This document shows positions 23,041 through 33,784 of a stretch of 33,854 nt of DNA, one piece after another (positions within the stretch are counted from its first letter, which is position 1; every line of letters starts with the position of its first letter). Location: positions 1 to 33,854 of the forward strand of contig UQLA01000021.1 in NCBI GenBank assembly GCA_900541745.1, written 5' to 3'. The DNA comes from an uncultured Collinsella sp. (GTDB lineage Bacteria; Actinomycetota; Coriobacteriia; Coriobacteriales; Coriobacteriaceae). Under the pieces are notes generated by a model. The model did not search any database. It was not told the DNA's origin and was given only the letters and a program-made list of their open reading frames with translations. Position numbers and translations under genes: made by a program.

Positions 23041-23071
23041 GCGCCACCGAATCAGAAGGAATCGGTGGCGC
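23041..23071 (-). terminator. Probable terminator of uvrA
   Basis: GCGCCACCGA (23041-23050) pairs perfectly with TCGGTGGCGC (23062-23071) over 10 bp. It lies about 20 bases after the uvrA stop. The 3' tail on the minus strand is TTCTGTG, only partly T-rich. Confidence 0.6.
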
Positions 23072-23091
23072 GTCGGTACTACAACGTCTCT

Positions 23092-25971
23092 TTACTGTGC
23101 GTCGAGCTGCGCCTGACGCTCACGGTCACGCTTGAGCAGCGGCGCCAAGAACTTGCCCGTGTAGCTCTGCGAACATGCCGCGACTTGCTCCGGCGTGCCC
23201 GAGACCACGACGGTTCCGCCGCCATTGCCGCCCTCGGGGCCCATATCGATCAGGCGGTCGGCAACCTTGATGACATCGAGGTTGTGCTCGATCACCAGAA
23301 CCGTGTTGCCCGCATCGACCAGGCGTTGCAACACGTCGAGCAGCTGGCGAACGTCCTCAAAATGAAGGCCGGTTGTAGGCTCGTCCAAAATGTAGAACGT
23401 CTTGCCTGTCTGACGACGATGAAGCTCCTTGGCGAGCTTCACGCGCTGCGCCTCGCCGCCCGAAAGCGTCGTAGCGGGCTGGCCCAAGCTCACATAACCC
23501 AGACCCACGTCATATAGGGTCTGCAGTTTGCGCTTAATCTGCGGGATATTCCCAAAGAAAGCCAGTGCCTCGGTGACACTCATGTCGAGCACATCCGAGA
23601 TTGTCTTGCCGCGGTAGGTAACCTCGAGCGTCTCGCGGTTATAACGCTTGCCGCCACATACCTCACAGGGGACATAGATATCGGGAAGGAAGTGCATCTC
23701 GATCTTAATCTGTCCATCGCCCTTGCACGCCTCGCAGCGACCGCCGCTTACGTTAAAGGAGAAACGTCCCGGCGAGTAGCCGCGCGCCTTCGACTCCGGC
23801 GTGCTTGCAAATAGCGCACGCAGATCATCCCACAGGCCAATATAGGTCGCAGGGTTCGAGCGCGGCGTGCGACCGATCGGTGACTGGTCGATATCGATTA
23901 CCTTATCGATGCACTCGATGCCCTCAATCTTCTTGTACGGCCCCACGGGACGCGTCGAACGATGGATGGCATTCGTAAGCGCGGGCGCAATCGTATCGGT
24001 GACCAGGGAGCTCTTGCCCGATCCCGAAACACCGGTAACGACTGTGAGCGTACCGAACTCAATCTTGGCGGTAACGTTTTTGAGGTTGTTAGCGCGGGCA
24101 CCCGTGATCTTAAGACAGCCGCGGCCGGGCTTGCGGCGCTCATCGGGCACGCGGATCATCCGCTTGCCGGTCAAATAAGCACCCGTCATGGAATCGGGAC
24201 ACGCCATGATATCGGCAGGCGTTCCCGCGGCGACCACGTGTCCGCCGTTAACGCCCGCACCGGGACCCATATCGATCACGTAGTCGGCAGCGCGAATTGT
24301 ATCTTCGTCGTGCTCGACGACGATAACGGTATTACCGATATCGCGCAAGCGCTCGAGCGTCTTGATTAGGCGCTCGTTATCGCGTTGGTGAAGGCCGATC
24401 GACGGCTCGTCCAGAATGTACAGAACGCCCATGAGGCCGGCGCCGATCTGCGTTGCCAGGCGAATGCGCTGGGCCTCACCGCCGGAAAGCGTCGCCGAGG
24501 CGCGATCGAGCGTCAGATAGTCGAGTCCGACATCGACCAGAAAACGCAGGCGCTCCAGGATTTCCTTGACGATGCGCCCGCCGATAAACTGCTGACGCTC
24601 GGTAAGCTCCAGGCCCTCAAAAAACTCGAGCGACTCGCGACACGACAGGCAGCAGACATCGTAAATGGACTTGCCGCCCACGGTGACGGCAAGCATCTCG
24701 GGACGCAGGCGAGCACCGTGACAGCTCGAGCATGGCTCTTCGCGAATGTATTTCTCCAAGCGAGCCCTGGTGTTCTCGTTCGTCGTCTCGCTGTAGCGCT
24801 CGTACAGGATGTTGCGCACACCCGAGAACTTAGTGTCCCACTGGCTGCGACGCCCATCGAGCTTTTGATAGTCGACCGAAATCTTCGTGTCGCCCATGCC
24901 ATCCAAAAACGCACGACGCACCCGCGGGGGCAGGTCCTCCCATGGCGTATCGGCACTCACCTTAAAGTGTTTGCAGACCGCAGCAAAAATCTGCGGATAA
25001 TAGTTGGAGTTGCCGAACAGGCTGCCAAAGACTCCGTCGGCAATCGACTTTGAGGGGTCTTCGATCAGCGCCTCGGCATCGACTGTCTTTTTAAAGCCCA
25101 GGCCATCGCACTCGGGACATGCACCATAGGGCGCGTTGAAGGAGAAATCGCGCGGCTGCAGGTCGTCGATGGAATGCCCGTGCTCCGGGCACGCCAGTGC
25201 CAGCGAATACTCCAGCAGCTCGCCCTCGGTTCCCTCGGGAGCGTCACGGTCGGGCAGCATGTACACGTTCACGTTACCGTGCGCCAGTGCCGTCGCCTGC
25301 TCAACGGACTCGGCAATGCGACCCAGGGAGTTCTCTCGAATCACGATACGGTCGACCACGACCTCAATGTCGTGTTTGAACTTCTTGTCCAGGTCGATAG
25401 GGTCGTCAAGCGAGCGCACTTCGCCGTCGACGCGCACACGGCTAAAGCCCTCCGCACGCAGGTCCTCAAACAGCTTGGCATATTCGCCCTTGCGTCCACG
25501 AACCACCGGCGCCAACACAAACGCGCGACGGCCCTCCCCCGCCGCCAGCACCTTATCGGCGACCTGATCGGTCGTCTGACGCTCAATGACACGACCGCAC
25601 TCAGGACAGTGCGGCGTTCCCACGCGAGCAAACAGCAGACGCAGATAGTCGTAAATCTCGGTTACGGTGCCCACCGTCGAGCGCGGGTTTTTGGACGTCG
25701 TCTTCTGATCGATCGACACAGCCGGCGACAGGCCGTCAATCGAGTCCAGATCGGGCTTGTCCATCTGGCCCAAAAACTGACGCGCATAGCTCGAAAGGCT
25801 CTCGACGTAACGGCGCTGGCCCTCGGCATAGATGGTATCGAACGCCAGCGAGCTCTTGCCCGATCCGGAAAGACCGGTTATGACCACGAGCTGGTCACGC
25901 GGAATGGAAACATCGATATCGCGCAGGTTATGCTCGCGCGCGCCACGAATAACGATAGAAGAATCAGACAT
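23092..25971 (-). CDS. uvrA: UvrABC excinuclease subunit A
   Basis: A 959-residue tandem ABC-type ATPase that finds DNA damage and loads UvrB. Visible features are the first Walker A GLSGSGKS (33-40), zinc-module cysteines (CPEHG..CPEC), the CSSCHGARLRPE insertion, the first signature LSGGEAQR, the second Walker A GVSGSGKS, the zinc finger CEACKGDG..CEVCGGKRYN, and the second LSGGEAQR with Walker B YILDEPTTGLH. The start at 25971 has AAGGAG 5-6 bases upstream with a second AGGAGG just before. It is a single-gene unit with its own terminator. The leader carries a near-consensus SOS box, so damage induction is likely. Confidence 0.97.
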   Translation of the reverse strand: MSDSSIVIRGAREHNLRDIDVSIPRDQLVVITGLSGSGKSSLAFDTIYAEGQRRYVESLSSYARQFLGQMDKPDLDSIDGLSPAVSIDQKTTSKNPRSTVGTVTEIYDYLRLLFARVGTPHCPECGRVIERQTTDQVADKVLAAGEGRRAFVLAPVVRGRKGEYAKLFEDLRAEGFSRVRVDGEVRSLDDPIDLDKKFKHDIEVVVDRIVIRENSLGRIAESVEQATALAHGNVNVYMLPDRDAPEGTEGELLEYSLALACPEHGHSIDDLQPRDFSFNAPYGACPECDGLGFKKTVDAEALIEDPSKSIADGVFGSLFGNSNYYPQIFAAVCKHFKVSADTPWEDLPPRVRRAFLDGMGDTKISVDYQKLDGRRSQWDTKFSGVRNILYERYSETTNENTRARLEKYIREEPCSSCHGARLRPEMLAVTVGGKSIYDVCCLSCRESLEFFEGLELTERQQFIGGRIVKEILERLRFLVDVGLDYLTLDRASATLSGGEAQRIRLATQIGAGLMGVLYILDEPSIGLHQRDNERLIKTLERLRDIGNTVIVVEHDEDTIRAADYVIDMGPGAGVNGGHVVAAGTPADIMACPDSMTGAYLTGKRMIRVPDERRKPGRGCLKITGARANNLKNVTAKIEFGTLTVVTGVSGSGKSSLVTDTIAPALTNAIHRSTRPVGPYKKIEGIECIDKVIDIDQSPIGRTPRSNPATYIGLWDDLRALFASTPESKARGYSPGRFSFNVSGGRCEACKGDGQIKIEMHFLPDIYVPCEVCGGKRYNRETLEVTYRGKTISDVLDMSVTEALAFFGNIPQIKRKLQTLYDVGLGYVSLGQPATTLSGGEAQRVKLAKELHRRQTGKTFYILDEPTTGLHFEDVRQLLDVLQRLVDAGNTVLVIEHNLDVIKVADRLIDMGPEGGNGGGTVVVSGTPEQVAACSQSYTGKFLAPLLKRDRERQAQLDAQ

Positions 25972-26032
25972 GGAAGCTCCTTGCCTCCTACAACTTCAAA
26001 TCACACTGACGATGAGTTTAACGCACTCGACG

Positions 26033-26046
26033 CGCACAGATGTTCG
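26033..26046. promoter_or_regulatory. SOS box-like (LexA) site upstream of uvrA
   Basis: CGCACAGATGTTCG matches the Gram-positive LexA consensus CGAAC-N4-GTTCG at all but one position of the two half-sites (read on the minus strand: CGAAC-ATCT-GTGCG). It lies about 62 bases before the uvrA start, where a promoter is expected. The divergent mrp gene also starts within 200 bases. Confidence 0.6.
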
Positions 26047-26145
26047 TAATACAAGATTCGCAGACCTTTTGCGTTGTCTGACGCCGCAGGCCGCACGCTC
26101 GGTCCGTACTTTCGAATACTGTCGATCGCCTACCACGCATCATAA

Positions 26146-26175
26146 ATGACTCCCGCTCGCAAACGAGGGTACAAT
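26146..26175 (+). promoter_or_regulatory. Candidate promoter of the mrp operon
   Basis: ATGACT (26146-26151), an 18-base spacer and TACAAT (26170-26175), about 55 bases before the mrp start. A small GC hairpin (GGGGC-TCCG-GCCCC, about 26196-26210) lies in the presumed leader. Confidence 0.42.
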
Positions 26176-26230
26176 GACGCTCGTGTCACACCGCGGGGCT
26201 CCGGCCCCAACATATACAAAGGAGTCAAAC

Positions 26231-27061
26231 ATGGGTTGCGAGCACGCACAGGCAGCCGGCGGGCAAACGTCGCCGTCGCAATTTGAGGAAAATACACTGT
26301 CCGAGGTCAAGCGCGTTATCGCCGTGCTTTCCGGCAAGGGCGGCGTCGGCAAGTCATTCGTCACCGGCGCCATCGCCACGGAGCTTTCCCGCCACGGTCA
26401 CAAGGTCGGCGTCCTCGATGCCGATATTACCGGCCCCTCTATCCCTAAGATGTTCGGTATGAGCGGACGTCACGTCCATGCCCTCGGCAACCTTATGCTG
26501 CCCGAAATCTCCGAGCACGGTGTCAAGGTTATGAGCTCTAACCTGCTGCTCCAAAACGAAACCGACCCCGTCCTCTGGCGCGGTCCGGTTATCGCGGGTG
26601 CCATCAGGCAGTTCTGGAGCGAAACCTCATGGGGCCCCATCGACTACCTGCTGGTCGACATGCCTCCGGGAACGGGCGACGTCGCCCTCACGGTCTTCCA
26701 GTCGCTGCCCGTCGATGGCATCGTCATCGTCACGAGCCCGCAGGATCTGGTCTCGATGATTGTCGCCAAGGCGGTCAACATGGCCGAGAAGATGAACGTG
26801 CCCATTTTGGGAATCGTCGAAAACATGAGCTATATCGAGTGCCCCGATTGCGGCAAGAAGATCGAAGTCTTTGGCAAGAGCAAGCTCCCCGAGGTCGCCG
26901 AGCGTTACAACCTCGAGATCCTAGGGCAGCTTCCCATCAATCCGGCACTCGCCGAGGCTTGCGACAAGGGCGAGGTTGAGACCGCACTGCCCGACGGTAT
27001 GCTGCCCCAAGCCGTCTCTGCCGTCGAGGCCATTGCCCCGCACGAGACCGCCGAGGCCTAA
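26231..27061 (+). CDS. Mrp/NBP35-type iron-sulfur cluster carrier ATPase
   Basis: A 276-residue P-loop ATPase of the Mrp/ApbC/NBP35 family, which carries and delivers Fe-S clusters in the cytoplasm. It has the deviant Walker A GKGGVGKS (about 37-44), the switch DADITGPSIPKMFG, the DMPPGTGDVALT motif, and the C-terminal cluster-binding CPDC (ENMSYIECPDCGKK). The N-terminal Cys-rich stretch found in many bacterial members is reduced to a single Cys. The ATG at 26231 follows AAAGGAG by 6 bases; the frame from 26174 is not supported. It is followed directly by the first FAD oxidoreductase gene (TAA then GTG), so the three plus-strand genes form an operon. Confidence 0.92.
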   Translation: MGCEHAQAAGGQTSPSQFEENTLSEVKRVIAVLSGKGGVGKSFVTGAIATELSRHGHKVGVLDADITGPSIPKMFGMSGRHVHALGNLMLPEISEHGVKVMSSNLLLQNETDPVLWRGPVIAGAIRQFWSETSWGPIDYLLVDMPPGTGDVALTVFQSLPVDGIVIVTSPQDLVSMIVAKAVNMAEKMNVPILGIVENMSYIECPDCGKKIEVFGKSKLPEVAERYNLEILGQLPINPALAEACDKGEVETALPDGMLPQAVSAVEAIAPHETAEA

Positions 27062-28333
27062 GTGAACGCAAACGCCTCCTATGACGTCTTGGTAATCGGC
27101 GGCGGGGCCTCGGGTCTCGCCGCCGCCATTACGGCCGCACGCGCAGGCAAAAACGCCTGCATCGTTGAGCGCGATGTTGCCTGCGGCCTTAAACTCCTTG
27201 CGACCGGCAACGGCCGCTGCAACCTTTCCAACGAATCAATTGATTTCCAGCGGTACAACCGCCCCGCATTCGTCGAATCCGTCATGGGTCCCCAGCCCGA
27301 GCAAGAGCTCGGCAGTTTCTTCTCCTCGCTGGGCATCATGACGACCTCCGAGGAGGGCCGGCTGTATCCGCGCTCCCTTCGTGCCGAATCGGTGCGCGAT
27401 GCGCTTCTCAACGCTTGCAATCACCTGGGTATCACCTTGATTTGTGGAGCAAACGTCGCCTCGGCATTCAAAGCCCCCGAGGGCTGGGCACTCCAAATAG
27501 ACCGTCCCGCGCGATCACTCAAGGCAAAAAAGCACGACGACCGAAAAACGGAGGTTCGCTCGCTTCGGAAGGCGCTCGCCGACATCCCTCGCAAGAGCGA
27601 GACGCTGCAGGCAAAGGCCGTAATTATCGCTACGGGCGGCAACCCTGTCGAAATCGCGAAGACGTTCAATCTTTCCCTCACACCGCAGCATCCCGTCCTC
27701 TGCCCTGTGTCGGCATCGGTCTTCGGCGACCAGACTGCGCTCAAGACACTGGATGGCCTGCGCGTCCGCGCCCGTTTGACGCTCACCCGCAATCACGAGG
27801 AACTCTGGCGCGAAGACGGCGAAGTGCTCTTCCGAACCTTTGGCATCTCGGGCGTTGCCGCCTTTAACCTCTCCCGTCGCGTCCAGCGCGGCGACACGAT
27901 TCTGCTCGACGTTTTCCCCGACCTCTCCAAAGACGAGTTGCTCGATATGCTCAATCAGCGAGTTGCGTTGCTCGGCGGCTTTTCACCCCGCGACCCCCGC
28001 TGGCTCGACGGCATGCTTGCCCCGCAGTTCTCTCACGTTGTCTGCACCGCATTCGAACAGTGCCACCCCGGGTCGCACGACATCATCCATCTGGTCTCAA
28101 TCCTCAAGCACTTTAAGCTGCTCGTCGAGGGAACGACAGAGGAGCGTTCGGCCCAGGTCACGCGCGGCGGCGTGCCCATCGAGAGCGTCTCAGCTCCCAA
28201 CCTCTGCGTGAGCAACGCGGCAGGCGCCCCACTTTACATCTGTGGCGAGGCGCTCGACATCGATGCCGATTGCGGCGGTTTCAACCTTGCGTGGGCTTGG
28301 ATCTCGGGTATTCGCGCTGCAAGCAGCCTATAG
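27062..28333 (+). CDS. NAD(P)/FAD-dependent oxidoreductase, HI0933/YhiN family
   Basis: A 423-residue flavoprotein of the HI0933-like family. It has the N-terminal FAD dinucleotide fold VIGGGASGLAAAI (residues 10-22), the family signature KLLATGNGRCNLSN (about 44-57), YPRSLRAESV, a central TGGNPVEI motif, and the C-terminal TRGGVPIESV and GEALDIDADCGGFNLAWAW that close the FAD site. The substrate is unknown. The start is a GTG immediately after the mrp stop, so it is translationally coupled. A longer relative lies directly downstream. Confidence 0.88.
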   Translation: MNANASYDVLVIGGGASGLAAAITAARAGKNACIVERDVACGLKLLATGNGRCNLSNESIDFQRYNRPAFVESVMGPQPEQELGSFFSSLGIMTTSEEGRLYPRSLRAESVRDALLNACNHLGITLICGANVASAFKAPEGWALQIDRPARSLKAKKHDDRKTEVRSLRKALADIPRKSETLQAKAVIIATGGNPVEIAKTFNLSLTPQHPVLCPVSASVFGDQTALKTLDGLRVRARLTLTRNHEELWREDGEVLFRTFGISGVAAFNLSRRVQRGDTILLDVFPDLSKDELLDMLNQRVALLGGFSPRDPRWLDGMLAPQFSHVVCTAFEQCHPGSHDIIHLVSILKHFKLLVEGTTEERSAQVTRGGVPIESVSAPNLCVSNAAGAPLYICGEALDIDADCGGFNLAWAWISGIRAASSL

Positions 28334-28362
28334 CCGCGCAGTCTATAATCAAAACGCATTCG

Positions 28363-28394
28363 GGCCGTCTGGGACACCGGGCGGCCTCTTTCTT
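28363..28394 (+). terminator. Partial terminator between the two FAD oxidoreductase genes
   Basis: GGCCGTCTGG (28363-28372) pairs with CCGGGCGGCC (28377-28386), including two G-T pairs, around a GACA loop, followed by TCTTTCTT. It lies about 30 bases after the first stop and 20 bases before the next gene's ribosome site, so read-through may supply the downstream gene. Confidence 0.7.
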
Positions 28395-28412
28395 GCATCT
28401 AAGGAGACCTCG

Positions 28413-30053
28413 ATGATCGAAATCACCCAAGTCCACGCGTCACTCGATGAGGCCGGCGACGAAACTGCCTGCCTTGCTATTGGTAGACGTGCCGTCAAAC
28501 GAGCCCTGCGATGCGAGGATTCCCAGATTAAAGCCATTGAGCTCCATCGCAAGTCAATCGACGCCCGTAAAAAGCGAGATGTCCATTTTATTTTGAGCTT
28601 TCGAGTTGAGCTGACAAGCTCTCGACTCGAGCAGGAGGTGGTCGACCGCGTCGCCGAGCGCGACCGCTCGCGCATCCGCATGGTAGACGGCGAGGCTCCT
28701 TCATTCCCCAACCCTGTCCCGAATGCACCCAAGGGGCGTCCCGTCGTTGTCGGCGCCGGCTGTGCCGGTCTCTTCGCCGCCCTCACCCTTGCCGAAGCGG
28801 GCCTTAAACCCCTGCTCATCGAGCGCGGCGACCCCGCACTTCGCCGCTCGGAAGCGATTGATCTCTTTCTTAAGGAGCGTATCCTCGACCCCGAAAGCAA
28901 TATCCAATTTGGCCTGGGCGGCGCAGGGACCTTCTCGGACGGTAAGCTCAACACGGGAACCAAGAATCCTGCCCATCGACTGATTCTTGAGACCTTCGTC
29001 GAAGCGGGCTCACCTCGCGACATCCTGTGGGACGCCAAGCCGCACATTGGCTCCGACATCCTCCCCACCGTCGTCACCAACATTTCTCAGCGCATCGAGC
29101 AGCTCGGTGGAACCGTCCGTTATCGAACAAAGCTCGTCAATATTCGAACCGATGGATCTGGCGCCATCACCGGCGTTGATGTCAAACCGCCGCAAGAAAC
29201 CACAAGCGAAACAATCGCCACAAAGCACCTCATTCTCGCCTGCGGCCATTCCGCCCGCGACGTATTCGAGCTTCTCAAAGAACATAACGTTGCCCTCGCG
29301 CAAAAGACCTTTGCCATGGGTGTGCGCATCGAGCATCCACAGCGCGACATCGACCGTGCCCAATATGGCCCTTCGGCAGGGCACCCGGCACTCGGAGCAG
29401 CCCCCTACAAGCTTGTCGCCCATCTCCCCAACGGCCGCAGTGTGTTCTCGTTTTGCATGTGCCCCGGAGGACAGGTTGTCGCGGCCTCTTCCGAGCAAGG
29501 CCATCTGTGCGTCAACGGCGCCAGCCTCAATGCCCGCAACGGGCGCAACGCGAATGCCGCCCTACTCGTTAACGTCACACCTGACGACCTTCCCGGCGAT
29601 GATCCGCTCGCAGGCATTGAGCTCCAGCGCGCCTGCGAGCGAGCCGCCTATCGCCTAGGTGGCTCCAACTGGAACGCGCCGGCACAGCTCGTCGGGGATT
29701 TCCTCGCAGGTCGCGCCAGCACGGCACCCGGAAAGGTAAAACCGACCTATCCGCTCGGTGTGACCTGGACGGCAATTGACGAAGCCCTGCCGCAGCATAT
29801 CGTCGAGTCGCTCCGCCTGGGACTTCCCCTACTCGGAAAAAAGCTACGAGGCTACGACCGCCCCGATGCCGTTCTTACCGGCGTGGAGACGCGTTCGAGC
29901 TCACCGGTCACTGTCACCCGAGACCGAGCGTGCCATGCCGTGTCGACCCCGGGCCTTTACCCTTGCGGCGAGGGTGCCGGATATGCCGGCGGCATCATGA
30001 GTGCCGCCACCGACGGCATCCGTTGCGCTGAGGCGCTGATAGCAGACCTCTAG
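28413..30053 (+). CDS. FAD-dependent oxidoreductase (COG2509-type dehydrogenase)
   Basis: A 546-residue flavoprotein with an N-terminal ferredoxin-like segment of about 90 residues (RAVKRALRCEDSQIKAIELHRKSIDARKK), then the FAD motif VVVGAGCAGLFAALTLAEAG (about 110-129), the family signature FGLGGAGTFSDGKLNTG (about 168-184), CGHSARDVF, and the C-terminal GLYPCGEGAGYAGGIMSAATDGI that completes the FAD site. The reaction is unknown; relatives are annotated as uncharacterised FAD-dependent dehydrogenases. The ATG at 28413 has AAGGAG 6 bases upstream; the frame from 28242 overlaps the upstream gene. It converges with uvrB at a shared hairpin. Confidence 0.88.
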   Translation: MIEITQVHASLDEAGDETACLAIGRRAVKRALRCEDSQIKAIELHRKSIDARKKRDVHFILSFRVELTSSRLEQEVVDRVAERDRSRIRMVDGEAPSFPNPVPNAPKGRPVVVGAGCAGLFAALTLAEAGLKPLLIERGDPALRRSEAIDLFLKERILDPESNIQFGLGGAGTFSDGKLNTGTKNPAHRLILETFVEAGSPRDILWDAKPHIGSDILPTVVTNISQRIEQLGGTVRYRTKLVNIRTDGSGAITGVDVKPPQETTSETIATKHLILACGHSARDVFELLKEHNVALAQKTFAMGVRIEHPQRDIDRAQYGPSAGHPALGAAPYKLVAHLPNGRSVFSFCMCPGGQVVAASSEQGHLCVNGASLNARNGRNANAALLVNVTPDDLPGDDPLAGIELQRACERAAYRLGGSNWNAPAQLVGDFLAGRASTAPGKVKPTYPLGVTWTAIDEALPQHIVESLRLGLPLLGKKLRGYDRPDAVLTGVETRSSSPVTVTRDRACHAVSTPGLYPCGEGAGYAGGIMSAATDGIRCAEALIADL

Positions 30054-30079
30054 TGCACGAACTCCCGCGTCCGAACGAC

Positions 30080-30115
30080 ACAGGCCCCGAGTTCCACAGG
30101 GAACTCGGGGCCTGT
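30080..30115. terminator. Bidirectional hairpin between the oxidoreductase and uvrB
   Basis: A perfect 16-bp stem (30080-30095 with 30100-30115, arm ACAGGCCCCGAGTTCC) and a 4-base loop sits in the 65-base gap between two convergent genes. Neither side has a T run, so it may act as a strong structural terminator or as a block to antisense read-through. Confidence 0.75.
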
Positions 30116-30118
30116 TCG

Positions 30119-32359
<2,241 letters not shown>

Positions 32360-32410
32360 GGATACTCCTAACTCATATATCTGCAGTATACGCAGGCGGC
32401 AGGCATAGTC

Positions 32411-32992
32411 CTATACGAACCGATCGGGATAGAGGGTCTTATAGCGAACCCAGGCATTATTGACACGAATCAGATACGCCTGCGTCTCGGGAAAGGTGAT
32501 TGCATTATGAAGCGACGTGCTCTGCTGCGCCCATCCGTCGACATTGCCCATGCCGGCGTTATAGGCGGCAATGGCGCTGTCAGTCGACCCGTTAAAATAC
32601 ATTAGAAGATACGAAAGGTACGCACAGCCAAACTCGATGTTCGTAGCGGGATCGTTAAGGTTGTCGGCTGAATACTCGCTACCATCGACAAGACCCTTGG
32701 CAATCATATCCTGGGCAGTCTCGGGCATCAGCTGCATCAATCCCCGAGCGCCTTGATTCGACTCAGCCTCGGGATCCCAATTCGATTCCGACTTTATGAC
32801 AGCACACACCAGATACGGATCGAGATTGTGCGAAATGCTCGATTGCTTTACGTACGCCTCGTAGTCAATCGGATACAAAGGCTTAAAGAAGGCAGCAGGT
32901 GCATACGAGTAGACGAGCGAAATAATGCCGAAGACGAACATAACGGCAAGTGGCGCCACGCGATACCACGTAAAGAAACGTGTCTTAGGCAT
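32411..32992 (-). CDS. Membrane-anchored lytic transglycosylase (Slt type)
   Basis: A 193-residue protein with one N-terminal membrane helix (about residues 11-29) and an SLT goose-lysozyme-like domain. The catalytic Glu lies in VIKSESNWDP (about residue 69), followed by the typical QGARGLMQLMPETAQD, NIEFGCAYLSYLL and AIAAYNAGMGNVDGW motifs. It cleaves peptidoglycan between MurNAc and GlcNAc outside the membrane. Its ATG overlaps the coaE stop by 8 bases (ATGCCTAA). It sits between coaE and uvrB, genes with no obvious link to wall turnover. Confidence 0.92.
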   Translation of the reverse strand: MPKTRFFTWYRVAPLAVMFVFGIISLVYSYAPAAFFKPLYPIDYEAYVKQSSISHNLDPYLVCAVIKSESNWDPEAESNQGARGLMQLMPETAQDMIAKGLVDGSEYSADNLNDPATNIEFGCAYLSYLLMYFNGSTDSAIAAYNAGMGNVDGWAQQSTSLHNAITFPETQAYLIRVNNAWVRYKTLYPDRFV

Positions 32993-33626
32993 CGGGCTCC
33001 TCCTTATCCACTACGTCCCCAAAGCCATGGCGCGCAAGCCATGCGTCCAGTTGTTCAAAGAGCGAGTTATCGCCTGCCGCATTATCGATTACCGTCGTAG
33101 CGAGATTGCAAAGCGAAGCCTCATCAGGTTGGCATGCAGAGCGCGCATCAAAATCAGAGGACTCCATACCACGATGAATGGCACGCTCGCGACGAACTGC
33201 TAAAGGAGCGCTGATAACCAGAATTTCATCAGCCAGGCCAAAAGCATCCTCAAAACCAGTCGGGGCAGAAACCTCGACAACCGCAAAGGGGTAACGGGGG
33301 GACGAAACCGCACAGCAGACCGGATCAAGGATCCTCAGCGAAAGCTGCTCAATGAGAACCGGATGAACGATGTCATTGAGCCGCGCAACTGTATCAGGTG
33401 AGGCGAAAGCTCGAGCAGCGAGGACATTGCGGCGAATGCCGCCCTCCCCATCCAGAATGTCCCAACCGAATTCTTCCGCGAGGGCATTGACGATATCGGA
33501 GCCTGGCACATACAGCGATTTGGCAAGCTCATCCAGATCGATAAGCATGGCGCCATGAGATTTGAGATAGCGGCAGGCAGTCGACTTACCCGAAGCAATA
33601 TTGCCCAAGACAAAAACGGTAAACAT
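32985..33626 (-). CDS. coaE: Dephospho-CoA kinase
   Basis: A 213-residue P-loop kinase that phosphorylates dephospho-CoA in the last step of CoA synthesis. The Walker A is GNIASGKST (about residues 8-16), followed by the CoaE pattern LIDLDELAKSLYVPGSDI and RLNDIVHPVL, VEVSAPTGFED and a lid region RRERAIHRG. The P-loop GNIASGKS differs slightly from the usual GxxGSGKS. I chose the ATG at 33626, with GGGAGG 5 bases upstream; the frame from 33755 would add 43 residues unlike the family. It is first in coaE - transglycosylase - uvrB. Confidence 0.88.
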   Translation of the reverse strand: MFTVFVLGNIASGKSTACRYLKSHGAMLIDLDELAKSLYVPGSDIVNALAEEFGWDILDGEGGIRRNVLAARAFASPDTVARLNDIVHPVLIEQLSLRILDPVCCAVSSPRYPFAVVEVSAPTGFEDAFGLADEILVISAPLAVRRERAIHRGMESSDFDARSACQPDEASLCNLATTVIDNAAGDNSLFEQLDAWLARHGFGDVVDKEEPDA

Positions 33627-33654
33627 CAAGTCCTCCCTAACGCCAATGGGAGTT

Positions 33655-33685
33655 ATTATCGCGCAAATACAAAAGAAGGACTCAA
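33655..33685 (-). promoter_or_regulatory. Candidate promoter of coaE
   Basis: On the minus strand TTGAGT (plus 33680-33685), a long 19-base spacer, and GATAAT (plus 33655-33660), about 30 bases before the coaE start. This 127-base AT-rich stretch follows a strong terminator, so a promoter must lie here. Confidence 0.35.
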
Positions 33686-33753
33686 AATACAGCCAAACAG
33701 TAAGACAAGCTAAACGAAGGCGAGTTCTTCTATTACAACTCTCCATCAAACGC

Positions 33754-33784
33754 AAAAAAAGGGGGAGGCCGCGAGGCCTCCCCC
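33754..33784 (-). terminator. Rho-independent terminator of the gene upstream of coaE
   Basis: A perfect 10-bp stem (GGGGGAGGCC at 33761-33770 with 33775-33784), 4-base loop, followed on the minus strand by seven T. The transcript it ends comes from beyond the right edge of the window. Confidence 0.95.

Noticed and set aside
28344..28349. Perfect TATAAT ahead of the second FAD oxidoreductase
   Set aside because: No -35 resemblance 16-19 bases upstream (AAGCAG at 17), and the presumed start site would fall at the foot of a hairpin. It may still be a weak promoter, but is not supported enough to list.
32360..32425. Possible SOS box (CGAACCGATCGG) upstream of uvrB
   Set aside because: The right half-site does not match GTTCG, and the site lies within the end of the transglycosylase gene.
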